This document shows positions 27,256 through 38,200 of a stretch of 64,000 nt of DNA, piece after piece. The stretch's first letter is position 1. Each line of letters begins with the position of its first letter. The position numbers and the translations under genes are program-made. The DNA comes from Streptomyces sp. I6 (GTDB lineage: Bacteria; Actinomycetota; Actinomycetes; Streptomycetales; Streptomycetaceae), in contig RHDP01000001.1 in NCBI GenBank assembly GCA_003725745.1, forward strand, positions 4,596,501 to 4,660,500, read 5' to 3'. The notes under the pieces were generated by a model. The model was not told the origin of the DNA, did not search any database, and saw only the letters and a list, made by a program, of their open reading frames with translations.

Positions 27256-28094
27256 ATGGACGCGACTCGTGCCGGAGCGCTGCTCTGCCGGGCCGAGTGC
27301 GACGTCATCAGGCCCTCGGTCCCCCTGCTGCGTGAGCCGTTCCTCCTCGCTCCGGCGGGCCGGGGCTGGAGCGTGCTCGTACCGGAGGGGGAACCCCGGC
27401 TGAACGACGCCGAACCCGTCGACCGGGTGCTCTCCGGCTGGGCCGCGGCCCTCGCCGTCGCCACGAGCCACCCCGCGCTCGCCCTCTGGTGGGACGCGGA
27501 CCGCGCGGGCTTCACGCTCGCCACGGGGTTCCGCCGCCCGGTCGGCTACGTCTGGCCGGCGGACGGCACACCGGCCGGGGAGGAAGAGGCGATGCACACC
27601 TTCGCGGCCAGGCTCGCACTCGACCCGTCCTCGATCTGCAGGCCCTGGAGGCGCTGATCCGTCCCGATCCGGACACCGGCGCCCGCGCCCGGCTGGTCGG
27701 ACTGGTCGCGGTGCTGACCCGGACCGGACTCGCCCTGCCCGAGGGCGTCGCACCGGGCGCGGACACGGACGGCATCCGCGCCGCGGCCAGGGCCGCGGCC
27801 GCTGCCGCGGGGGAGCAGGGCGTGGTCGCGAGGGAGGAGGGCGTGGCCGCGGGGGAGGAGGGCGTGGTCGCGAGGGAGGAGGGCGTGGCGCAGAAGGGGC
27901 GCGGGCGCACCGCGCACGCCGTCGGCCACCGGCCACCGCGGTCCGGCGTCCCGGCCCGCGCGCAGATCGCCGCGGGCTTCCCGCTGACGGTCCGGGGCCT
28001 CGCCCGCCGCAGCGCGGGGTGGACGGCCGCCGGTGCCGTACTGCTCGCCCACGGCCTACCGGCGCTGGCCCGCGACCGGGCGCCGGCGCGGTGA
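27256..28094 (+). CDS. Unknown protein with internal heptapeptide repeats (one frameshift)
   Basis: The first frame gives MDATRAGALLCRAECDV, then VSGWAAALAVATSHPALALWWDADRAGFTLATGFRRP-like sequence up to about 27625, where a CCC run breaks the frame. The second frame continues DLQALEALIRPDPDTGARARLVGLVAVLTRTGLALPEG. One added base gives about 279 aa. Three copies of GVVAREE/GVAAGEE follow (see repeat), then a C-terminal part with AGWTAAGAVLLAHGLPALA, possibly a membrane segment. I do not recognise the family. Confidence 0.6.
27819..27890 (+). repeat. 21-bp minisatellite inside a coding sequence
   Basis: Three tandem 21-bp units (27819-27839, 27840-27860, 27861-27881) and a partial fourth. 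They encode GVVAREE, GVAAGEE, GVVAREE, GVA. Units 1 and 3 are identical. Confidence 0.9.
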
Positions 28095-28124
28095 CGGTGC
28101 GGCCCGACGGCCGCAACCGCCCCG

Positions 28125-28307
28125 CTACTCCTCGTCGTCCTCGTCGTCGAGCCGTGCCAGCCAGGTGGCCAGCCGCTCGACCGGCACCTCGAAGTCCGGG
28201 TTGAGATCGACGAACGTGCGCAGCTGCTCGGCGAGCCACTCGAAGGTGATCTCCTCCTCGCCGCGCCGCTTCTCCAGCTCCTCGATGCCACGGTCGGTGA
28301 AGTACAT
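28125..28307 (-). CDS. DUF6104 family small protein
   Basis: 60 aa, MYFTDRGIEELEKRRGEEE then LRTFVDLNPDFEVPVERLA and an acidic end LDDEDDEE. The sequence matches the short DUF6104 proteins found throughout Streptomyces; function unknown. Acidic, helical, no signal peptide. ATG at 28307. It ends 30 bp from the convergent gene upstream. Confidence 0.8.
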   Translation of the reverse strand: MYFTDRGIEELEKRRGEEEITFEWLAEQLRTFVDLNPDFEVPVERLATWLARLDDEDDEE

Positions 28308-28825
28308 GGCCACCAGCCTAATCCGGTCCCGGCGGTGGTCCGGCGGTGGTCCGGTGGTGGTCCGGCGGCGGTCGGTCAGGCGTCTGTGCGGTCGTCGCCA
28401 CGAGCGTCTCCACGAGTGTCTCCGGCGGGCGCGGACCGGCGTGTCCGGAGGGACCGGCGTATCCGGGCGGTCCGCGCCGACCGGCGGCGGGCCGGTCATG
28501 ACCGACAGGGGCACGGGAACACCTGACGCCCGGGGCCGGACGCCGAGGTGCTCAGCGACCTCGCGGCGGTGCTTCGAGCCCGGCACGTCCACACGGTGTC
28601 CGCCGGTCCACGGAACCGGCCGCCGCCCCCGGGACCTGGAACCCCGGACCTGGTCCGCGGTGCCTGAAACGACCCCGCGCACCGGCGACGGCGGGCCCGG
28701 GCCCGTGGTAGCCGTGGACCCGGGCCCGTTCTCCGGGCCTTGAGCATCCTCCGCCGGGCGCGGGTGTGCATGGCGGCGCCGTCACCGGTCGGCGGACCCG
28801 GCCGGTGACGGCTTCCTGCCGGATG
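28308..28825. other. Intergenic region with GGTGGTCCG repeats
   Basis: No gene recognised. At 28331-28373 a 9-12 bp unit (GGCGGTGGTCC) is repeated about four times. Near 28692-28732 CCCGGGCCCG occurs twice, giving inverted-repeat potential that could end transcription of the FG-GAP gene. Confidence 0.4.
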
Positions 28826-31800
28826 TCAGGAGATCGCCTTGATCGCCTGCCAGCCCGTGGTGCCGACGGCCGTGGGGGTACCGACCGGACCGGTCCTGCG
28901 CCCCGGCACGAACTCCAGCCCGGCCGAGGTGTTGGAGGTGGTGGTCCACAGGTCGGGCACGTCGTCGCCGTCGGAGTCACCGCTCGCTGTCACCAGCGGC
29001 CTCGACGCCGGGGTCCAGCCACTCGCGTACTGGGTGCGGCTGGAGCCGTGACCCAGTGACCCCGGATCGGTGCCGCCGTCCGGCACACCGTCGCCGTCCG
29101 CGTCGCCCCTGCTCTTGCCGTGGTAGAGCCACAGGGCTCCGGAGGTGCGGTCCCGGGCGACGAGATCGACGAAGCCGTCGCCGTCCACGTCACCGGGGGA
29201 GGCGAGCGTCATCTTCTCCCAGCCGGAGGAGCCGATCAGATAGCCCGACTCGACCGTGCCGCCCGACCAGCCGGGAAGGAACCACAGCTGGTCGCCGATG
29301 ACCGCGACGAAGTCGGGGTTGTAGCTCTCCGTGTTCGGGGTGATGTCCCCGACGGAGACGATCTGCCTGATCGCCGAGGTGTCGGTGGGGACGCCCGTCT
29401 CGTCGTCCGGGAAGACGTACACCTCCTGCCTGGTGTCCTCGGTGAACTCGCCCTGGCCGTTGTTCGGGTAGAGCCACAGCTTGCCGTCGGCCTTGCGGGC
29501 GACCAGGTCCTCGTAGAAGTCCTCGGTCCAGTCCCCGCGGTGGGTCATCAGCGCGCCCGCCCAGCCGCCGCCCGAGGAGAGGGTGAGGGACGTCGCCACG
29601 GCGCCGTCGCCGGTGCCGCCGTACAGCCTCAGGTTGTCGTTGCCGTCCACAGCGAACATGTCGGGAAGGCCGTCGCCGTTGACGTCACCGGGCTTGTCCA
29701 CCACACCGGGGCTCTTGACGTAGAACCGGTACGGGTAGACCGGGCCTGCGTTCTTCCCGGCGTCGAACGCCTGCACGTACAGGGTGTGCGGACCGGGGGT
29801 GAGCGGTGTCACCGTGACCTCGACGCTGCCGCCGGCCGTCGCGGGCTTGGCGGAGTTGTTCGGCGGTGTGCGGTCCAGGCCCCACTTGTACTCGGTGATG
29901 TCGCCCACGCCGTTGGCACCGAGGACGAACGCGCCCGGCGTGCGTGCCAGCGCGCCTTCGGCGTTCTCCGGGTAGACGTTCCCCTTGGACTGCACGGTCG
30001 GCATCACCGACGGTGCGGTCGGGTCGAAACCGAAGCGGCAGCCCGGGGCCCCCTGCGTCGGCGTCCAGTCGGAGGCGAAGCCGGCGTCTGCGACATCCTC
30101 GACCTGGGCCTTCCAGGAGAACTGGCCACCCGACGCGCCTTTGTGCTGGTCCAGCAGCGCCTTGGGCACGGTCACCTTGGCCGGCGCTCCGGAGGAACTG
30201 CTCGCCGAGACGGTGACCTTGACCTTCTTGTCGAAGAACACCCCCGGGGACACGTCGTGCTTACCGGTGGCCCACAGGTGGAACTGGACGTTGACGTCAC
30301 CGCCGTCCGGGTCCCAGACCTGCGCCGTGAGCGTCACGTCCGTGTTGCCGAGCGTCACGTACGAGGAGCCGTTGCCGCACTCCGTCGCGCCGACCTTGGT
30401 GCTCGGGATCGTGTCGAGCGCCCACGGGGCCTTCGGCGGGCGGTTGAAGTCGACGATCAGCTTGGCGTCGGGCTTGAACTTCTTCCAGCTGTACGAGTCC
30501 TTGTTGTCCTCGGCGCTCTGGGGGCGCGCAGACCGAAGGTGATGTTGGTCCACTTGCCGGCGGCGGCCTTGACCGCCGCGTCCTTGGCGGTGAAGTCGAC
30601 CGCCTTGTCCGGGCAGCCGAAGGACTCGTTGCCGTGGGCGTAGTTCCTGCTGTCCTGGCGCGTGGACCAGGACGGCTGCTTGTTCCAGGTCGTGGACGAG
30701 CTGATGGAGCCGGTCAGGTAGAGCTCGACGGGCTTGGGCGTGCAGGACCACGAGTGCGTCTCGGTGATCTGGAACTGCGCGTCGACGACCTTCACACCGG
30801 CGAGGAACTTGGAGTCGACCCGGAAGAAGGACCGGGCCGTGCCGCCGGTGGAGCTCTCGTAGCCGACGCGTGCCTCGCTGGTGGTGCCACCGCCCCAGCC
30901 GGTGCCGTTCCAGTAGCTGCTGGTGGGATGGGGCTTGTAGGCGATGGTCCAGGCCTGGCGGGTGCCCGTCATGCGCGGGTCGATGTAGACCGGGTACGTC
31001 GTCTCGGGGGAGTCCAGCAGTTCCCGACTAGGGGTCAGTGTCAGCTGGTCGCCCGACACCTGGACCTCGACGTCGGCGCTGTTGGTGCCCGGGGCCAGGT
31101 CGGTCGGGACGGACTCGGCCGGGGTGGACTCGGCCGGAGTTGACTCGGCCGGAGTGGACTCGGCCGGAGTGGACTCCGGCGCGGCGGACAGGGTGCGTGC
31201 CGAGCTGGTCTTCCCCGCTGTCGTGGGGGCTGCCGCACTGGCGGGAGGCTGCACCGGCTCGGCACCGGACGAGTCCCACATCCGCGGTGTCGATGTCGCG
31301 AACACGGTCTGCCCCGCAGGGTTCAGGGCGGTCAGCGTGCCGCTCGCGGAGTCCTTCCGGAGCGTGAGCCCGTCGGTCTGGAGGTCGAAGTCGATGGTGG
31401 CGAGCTCGGGATTGCCCGCGGCAGCCGGCGTCTTGACGATCAGCGCCTGGCTGAAACCGTCCACACCGGCGGCCACTGCCAGGTCGACTCCCGGGAGCAC
31501 CTCCCGGTAAGTGGCGGTGGAGCCGTCCAGTACCGGCTTCGGCAGCGGCTTCGGCCAGCTGATCGAGATCTTGCGGCCCTGGTCGGCGAGGACGACGAGC
31601 GGGTCGTCACCGCCGGCCGAGAAGGTCACGTTACCTGCCGCGGCCTTCGGCGTGATCCGTCCTACCGCCTCGACCAGCGTGGTGTCGATCGGTGTCCAGA
31701 CGCCCTCGCGCTTCACACGCTGCGGAACGGTGTGCTGGACGCGGCGCAGGTTGCCGTCGGGCAGGGCGTACGTCTCGCTGGTCTCGCTTCGCTCCGAGGC

Positions 31801-32007
31801 CACCTCTACCTGCTCGCCGGTCGCTCTGGCCTGTTGGAGCGCGTGCGCCTCCGAACCGGGCCGCGCCGTGGATCCCTGCTCCCCGGCCACGGCCGGGGAG
31901 GCGGGGCCGAGCGGGATGAGCCCCAAGGAGCCTCCGACGAGAACCGTCGCCAGCGCGGTGCGCGCGCTACGTCTCGCCCTTGGTCTCCTTGTGGGTATCT
32001 CTGACAT
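28826..32007 (-). CDS. Secreted FG-GAP/VCBS repeat protein (one frameshift)
   Basis: About 1060 aa after repair. N-terminal signal peptide (RRSARTALATVLVGGSLGLIPLG, then PAVAGE). The middle has a DNRLRE-like adhesin module (ARVGYESSTGGTARSFFRVD, TTWNKQPSW). The frame breaks at about 30520 in a GGGGG run at FGLRA and continues EDNKDSYSWKKFKPDAKL. The C-terminal third has calcium-binding FG-GAP repeats: DVNGDGLPDMF, DVDGDGFVDLVARD, DSDGDDVPDLW. Such proteins are extracellular, often adhesive. ATG at 32007 follows AGGGGGG. It is divergent from the RHS toxin gene, and the same pair occurs in other streptomycetes, which hints at joint secretion. Confidence 0.8.
31111..31170 (-). repeat. 15-bp tandem repeat encoding AESTP
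   Basis: Four 15-bp units in a row (31111-31125, 31126-31140, 31141-31155, 31156-31170), differing at one or two positions, and a partial fifth. On the coding strand they give repeated AESTP, a flexible linker in the FG-GAP protein. Confidence 0.9.
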
Positions 32008-32216
32008 CAGTTGAACCCCCCTGATCCCTTCTGTCTGTCGTCAAGTTGATCTCGAGCGACTTCGGCCGAACAGTACACGGCACCCGAAGGCCGATCTTGG
32101 CCCGATCGTGATTCTCCAAGGGGTTGCTTCGTTGTCGGAAGTCGCCTTGCAGCGCATGATCGGCGCGCTCTAATGTCACGTCGATCAAGCATTCGGTTGC
32201 GTAGGGTGGGGAATAC

Positions 32217-35200
32217 ATGCAACAACTCCTACGCCAGTTGCGCTATTTGGGGCACTGGCATAGATCCGTCTCATTCGTCGCCTTCATGGCGATGATGATC
32301 ACGCTGATACCCGACGATCCCGCTGCCGCCGCCGGCCGCGGCGCGGATCTCGAAGACCTCAAGCGCGACCGCTCCGTCGCGGGCCGTGCGTTGACCAAGG
32401 AGCGCCGCGAGGCCAGGAACGCCGCGGCCAAGGCGTGGCAGGGGTCCGCCGCCAGGATTCCCTCCGGCGACTACCTCGTCCAGGTCACCGGCCGGCCGGG
32501 CACGAACACTCCGGAGAAGGCCGCCAAGCAGCGCCTCGGAGCCGCGAACGGCAGTGCGCTCGGCAAGGCCCCGGAGGCCCTCGCCAAGCTCCCCGTGACG
32601 CTTCGCCCGGCGCAGGACGCTCCCCGCTCCAGGGGTGCCCGCGCCAACGCCCCCAAGGCCGCGTCCGGTTCCGCCGCCCGTGTCCGCATCGAGGACGCCG
32701 CCACCGCCCGCAAGGCCGGTGTCGAGGGCGTGCTGTTCACCACGGCCCCGGCCGCAGCCCGGGACGGCACCGCCGGTGCCGCGTCCGGAGCCGTCCAGGT
32801 CGAGCTCGACTACTCGGCCTTCAAGGACACGTTCGGTGGCGACTGGGGATCCCGGCTCCGCCTCGTCCAGCTGCCCGCCTGTGCGCTGACGACCCCGCAG
32901 AAGGCCGAGTGCCGCACCCGCACCGAGCTGCGCGGCTCCAACGACCCGGCCGGTCACACCGTCGAGGCCACCGTCGACCTGGGCAAGGCACCCACACAGG
33001 GCTTCGCCGCCCGCAGCGCCGCGGCCGCCCCGATGGTCCTCGCCGCCACCGCGGCCGCGTCCGGACCCGGCGGCAGCCACGAGGCGACCTCGCTGTCCCC
33101 GTCCGGCTCCTGGATGGCCGGCAGTTCCTCCGGCGGCTTCTCGTGGACGTATCCGATCGAGGCGCCCGAGGTCCCGGGCGGTCCGCAGCCGGAGATCGAG
33201 CTCTCGTACTCCTCGCAGTCCGTCGACGGCCGTACCGCCTCCACCAACGCCCAGTCGTCGTGGATCGCCGAGGGCTGGGACTACGAGCCGGGATACATCG
33301 AGCGCAAGTACCGCTCCTGCTCCGACGACAAGGGCAAGGTCGACGGCAAGACCCCCAACAACACCGCCGACAACGGTGACCTGTGCTGGGGTTCCGACCA
33401 CGTCGTGATGTCGCTCGGAGGCAACACCACCGAGCTCGTGAAGGACGACGCCAACGGCAAGTGGCGGCCCGCCGACGACGACGGGACCAAGGTCGAGCAG
33501 AAGACCGGAGCCGTCAACGGCACCAAGGACGGCGAGTACTGGGTCGTCACCGGCACCGACGGGGTCAAGTACCACTTCGGCCTGAACAAGTTGCCGAACG
33601 CCACCACCCAGAGCACCAACTCCGCGCTGACCGTGCCGGTGTTCGGCAACCACCCGGGTGAGCCCTGCCATGCCACGGCGTTCATGGACTCCGACTGCAC
33701 CCAGGCCTACCGCTGGAACCTTGACTACGTCGTCGACCCGCTCGGCGACGCCATGACCCTGTGGTGGAACAAGCACACCAACTTCTACGGCCAGAACATG
33801 AAGGCCGACCAGCAGATCTCCTACGTGCGCTCCGCAGATCTGGCCCGCATCGACTACGGCCAGCGCTCGGACACCCTCTTCACCGCGCAGCCCGCCGGCC
33901 GGGTCTCCTTCACGGTCTCCGAGCGCTGCGTTACGAACGCGACGTTCGACTGCGCGGAGTCCAAGCGGACCACGGCCAACGCCAAGCACTGGCCGGACAC
34001 CCCACTCGACCAGGAGTGCAAGTCCGGTGCCCAGTGCACCGACAAGTTCTCCCCGACGTTCTGGTCCACCAAGCGCCTGACGAAGATCACCACTCAGGTG
34101 CTGGCCGGGACCACGCTGAAGAACGTCGACTCGTGGGCGCTGGAGAGCCGTTTCCCCGACACCGGTGACGGCACGTCCCCGGCCCTGTGGCTGGACTCCG
34201 TCACCCGCACCGGCCACGGCGCGGGCTCGACCGCGGCCATGCCGAAGGTCAGCTTCTCGGGTGTCCAGCTCGACAACCGCGTCGACGGCGTCGAGGGCCT
34301 GCCGCCCTTCTCCCGCCTGCGGATCAACGCGATCGACACCGAGACCGGTGGCCGCATCGGCGTGTCCTACTCGCCGCGCGACTGCCAGGTCCTGGCCCCG
34401 CGCCGCATGCCGGCCTCGCCCGAGACCAACACCATGCGCTGCTTCCCGCAGTACTGGACCCCCAAGGGGGCGCTGAGCCCGGTACAGGACTGGTTCCACA
34501 AGTACCTCGTCACCGAGGTGCGCGAGGAGGACCTGGTCACCGACAGCCCGGCCAAGGTCACCTCGTACGAGTTCATCGGCGGTGCCGCCTGGGCGTACGA
34601 CGAGAGCGAGTTCACCGAGAACAAGTACCGCACATGGTCCCAGTACCGGGGCTACGAGCGGGTGCGGACCCGCCTCGGCGCCGGTGACGACGTCAAGCAG
34701 CTCTCCGAGCACCGCTACTTCCGCGGAATGCACGGCGACAAGCTGCCCAGCGGCACCCGCACCTCCGTCATCGAGGACTCCCAGGGCGGCAGCGTCGACG
34801 ACCTGCCGCAGTACCAGGGCCAGCTGCGCGAGCAGATCACCTACGAGTCGGACGGCGGCGCCGTCGACTCCTCGACGCTCACCACCGCATGGTCGGTGAA
34901 GACGGCCACCCGCGCCCGTACCGGCACCACGCCGCTGGAGGCGTGGATGACCCGCCCGGAGACCGTCCAGACCCGTGAGCGGGTCAAGGGCGAGACCTGG
35001 CGCACGTCGACCGAGACCACCAAGTACGACAGCTACGGCCTGCCGTACCAGGTGGACGAGACGACGCCCGGCGGCAAGCGCATGTGTTCCACGACCACCT
35101 ACGCCCGCAACACCGCGGCGTACCTGCTGGAGTCGGAGTCCCGCGAGCTCACCACCCTCGGTGCCTGCGGCACCACGGGCGGCGAGGTCATCGAGGACAC

Positions 35201-38200
35201 GCGCACCCTCTACGACGGCCAGGCCTTCGGCGCGGCGCCGACGAAGGGCCTGGCGACCGAGGTCCAGGAGCTGAACGCCGAGGGCGACGGCTACATCACG
35301 ATCGACAAGACCGCGTACGACATCCACGGCCGCGAGACCGCGACCTGGGACGCCGAGAACCGCAAGACCTCGGTGAGCTACACGCCGGCGACCCTCGCCC
35401 GACCGACGAAGCAGGTCTCCACGGACCCGCTGGGCCACACCGAGACGACCGACTTCGACGATGTGCGCGGAATGCCGCTCGTGGAGACGGACGCCAACGG
35501 CAAGAAGGCCACGATGCAGTACGACCCGCTGGGCCGGCTGCTGAAGGTCTGGGAGATCGACCGCGACCCGGCCACCCAGACGCCGACCGCGGAGTACGAC
35601 TACACCGTGCGCCGTGACGGCCCGACGGTCGTCACCACGAAGACCCTCAAGGACAACGGCCAGTACGCCGTCGCCTACGAGATCCTCGACGGCCTGCTGC
35701 GCGAACGGCAGACCCAGGACGAGGCGGTCGGCGCGGGCCGCATCGTCAACGACACCTTCTACGACACCGCGGGCCGCAAGTGGAAGGAGAACGACGGGTA
35801 CTACAACGACCGCGAACCGGAAGCGAAACTCCTCCAGGTCGGCGACAACGAGGTCCCCTCACAGAACCGCACCACCTTCAACGGCCTGGGCGAGCCGGTC
35901 GCCGAGGTGACGTACCACCGGGGCGTGGAGAAGCTCCGGACGACGACGGAGCGGGACGGGGACGTCTCGACGACGATCCCGCCGAAGGGCGACACGGTCA
36001 CGGCGACGTTCGAGGACGCCGAGGGGCGCGCTTCCCGGCTCCGGGAGTTCACCAACGACGCGCGCACCACGTGGCGCGACACGGTGTACGAGTACGACCA
36101 CCTAGACAACGTCGTAAAGATCACTGCCCCCGGTGGTGCCGTCACTTCGTTCGAGTACGACGGGCGCGGGCGGCAGAAGTCCGTCACGGATCCCGACGGC
36201 GGCAAGACCACGTTCACGTACGACAATGGGGACAACGTCGTCTCGACGACCGATCCGCGGGGGCACACACTCGTCACGACCTATGACGCAGCGGGCCGGC
36301 CAACGACCCTGCGTGAGAACAGCGCCACTGGCCCTAAGCGTATGGAGTGGACCTACGACACCCTCGCCAAAGGCCGTCCGACGGCGTCCATACGCTACGA
36401 AGGAGGCAAGGAGTACCGCGACGAGGTCACGGCCTATGACGGGGCGTACCGTCCCACGGCCACCCAGACCGTCATTCCCCAGAGCGAGGAGGGCCTGAAG
36501 GGTACGTATACCTACAACTATGCCTATACGCCGACCGGAAACGTTGCCTGGGCCCAGTTGCCCGGCCTCGGTGGCCTCACCACCGAGCGAGTGGTATTCC
36601 GGTACAATTCCGACGACCTGCCGATCTCTATCGGCGGCGCGTCTACTTACCTCGGCGATGTTCAGTACTCGGCGTTCGGCGAGATCCTGCGCACCGAGGC
36701 CGGGCCGGCGGGCAAGAAGGTCTACGGGTCGTACATATACGACGAGTTCACCCGTCGCCTCGGTGTGTCTACCTTCGACCGCTCAGTTTCTCCGGGGCGC
36801 ATCAGCGAGACCCGGTACTCGTACGACGAGGCAGGCAACGTCACCAAGGTGTCAGATGCCCCTGGTGACGCAGCTGTTGATGCGGGGAAGACCGACACCC
36901 AGTGCTTCGTCTACGACAAGCTGCGGCAGATGACCTCGGCATGGACGGCGAAGAGTGAGGACTGCGCAGCAGGTCCCTCCAAGGAGACCGTCGGTGGACC
37001 GGACGCCTATTGGCAGTCGTTCAAGTTCGACGCCGCAGGCAATCGCACCGAACTCGTGGAGCACGACACGACGGGTGACACCGCCAAGGACGTCACGCGC
37101 ACATACTCCTACGGCAAGGCGGGTGTCGGGGGCCCCAACGCTCTTGCGGAGGTGAAGTCGGCCGGTCCGCTCGGCGAGCGCGTGAGCACTTTCGCCTACG
37201 ACAAGGCAGGCAACACGGTCAGGCGTCAGCGTGACGGAGTCGAACAGACTCTGGAATGGGATGTCGAAGGCAAGCTCAAGTCCGTGTCCGAGCCGGTCGG
37301 TGGCGGAGGCACACGGGTCACCAGGTATCTGTACGATGCGGCGGGCCAGCCACTCATCCGAACGGGTGCCGACGGTAGTAGGACGCTGTACCTGGGGGAC
37401 GCGGAACTGACCGTCAGCTCCGACCTGCAGCAGGTGAGCGCGGAGCGCTTCTACGTCCACCCTGACGGTTCCACAACGGTGCGTGCCACCGGTGGTGTAC
37501 GTCAGCTGATGCTGACAGACCACCACGGGACGTCGAACACTGTTGTGGACATGGTCGCTGTCGGCATGCCGGTCACGCGTCGCAAGTCGTTGCCCTTTGG
37601 TGAAGAACGTGGGGCCGCACCGGGAGAGTGGCCAGGGGACCGAGGGTTCGTCGGCGGCACCAAAGACAAGGACACCGGTCTGACGCGGCTCGGTGCCCGG
37701 GAGTACGACCCGTCGACAGGGCGATTCCTGTCGGTAGACCCGATGGTCGACTACTCGCAGCCGGCCACGATGAACCCATACGCCTACAGCAACAACGCAC
37801 CGGCGACGTTCTCCGACCCGGAGGGGCTGTTCTTCCCCATCCTGATCGGTATTGCGGCCCGCATTGCCATCCAGGCGGCCATTCGTGCGGCGGCTCGTCG
37901 AGCGGCGATGATCGCGGCGCGCAAGGCGGCTCAGGCGGCAGCTCGCCGGGCTGCGGCACTCGCGCGCAAGCGTGCCCTCGAGGCGGCCAAGCGCGCTGCA
38001 GCCAAACGTGCTCGGGCGGAAGCGAGAAAGAGGGCGGCCGCTCAGCGCGCCGCAGCACGGCGGGCTGCCCAGCGAGCCGCTGCCAAACGCGCTGCACAGC
38101 GCAGAGCTGCGGCTCAGGCTCGTCAGCGTGCCGCCCGCGCCGCTGCGAAGCGTGCCCAGGCAAGGCGGGCAGCGGCACGTAAGGCTGCTGCCCGGCCGAA

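Noticed and set aside
32271-35438. A 1055-residue reverse-strand frame across the RHS gene
   Set aside because: Val/Leu/Gly/Arg-rich shadow of the RHS coding strand; no domain and no ribosome site.
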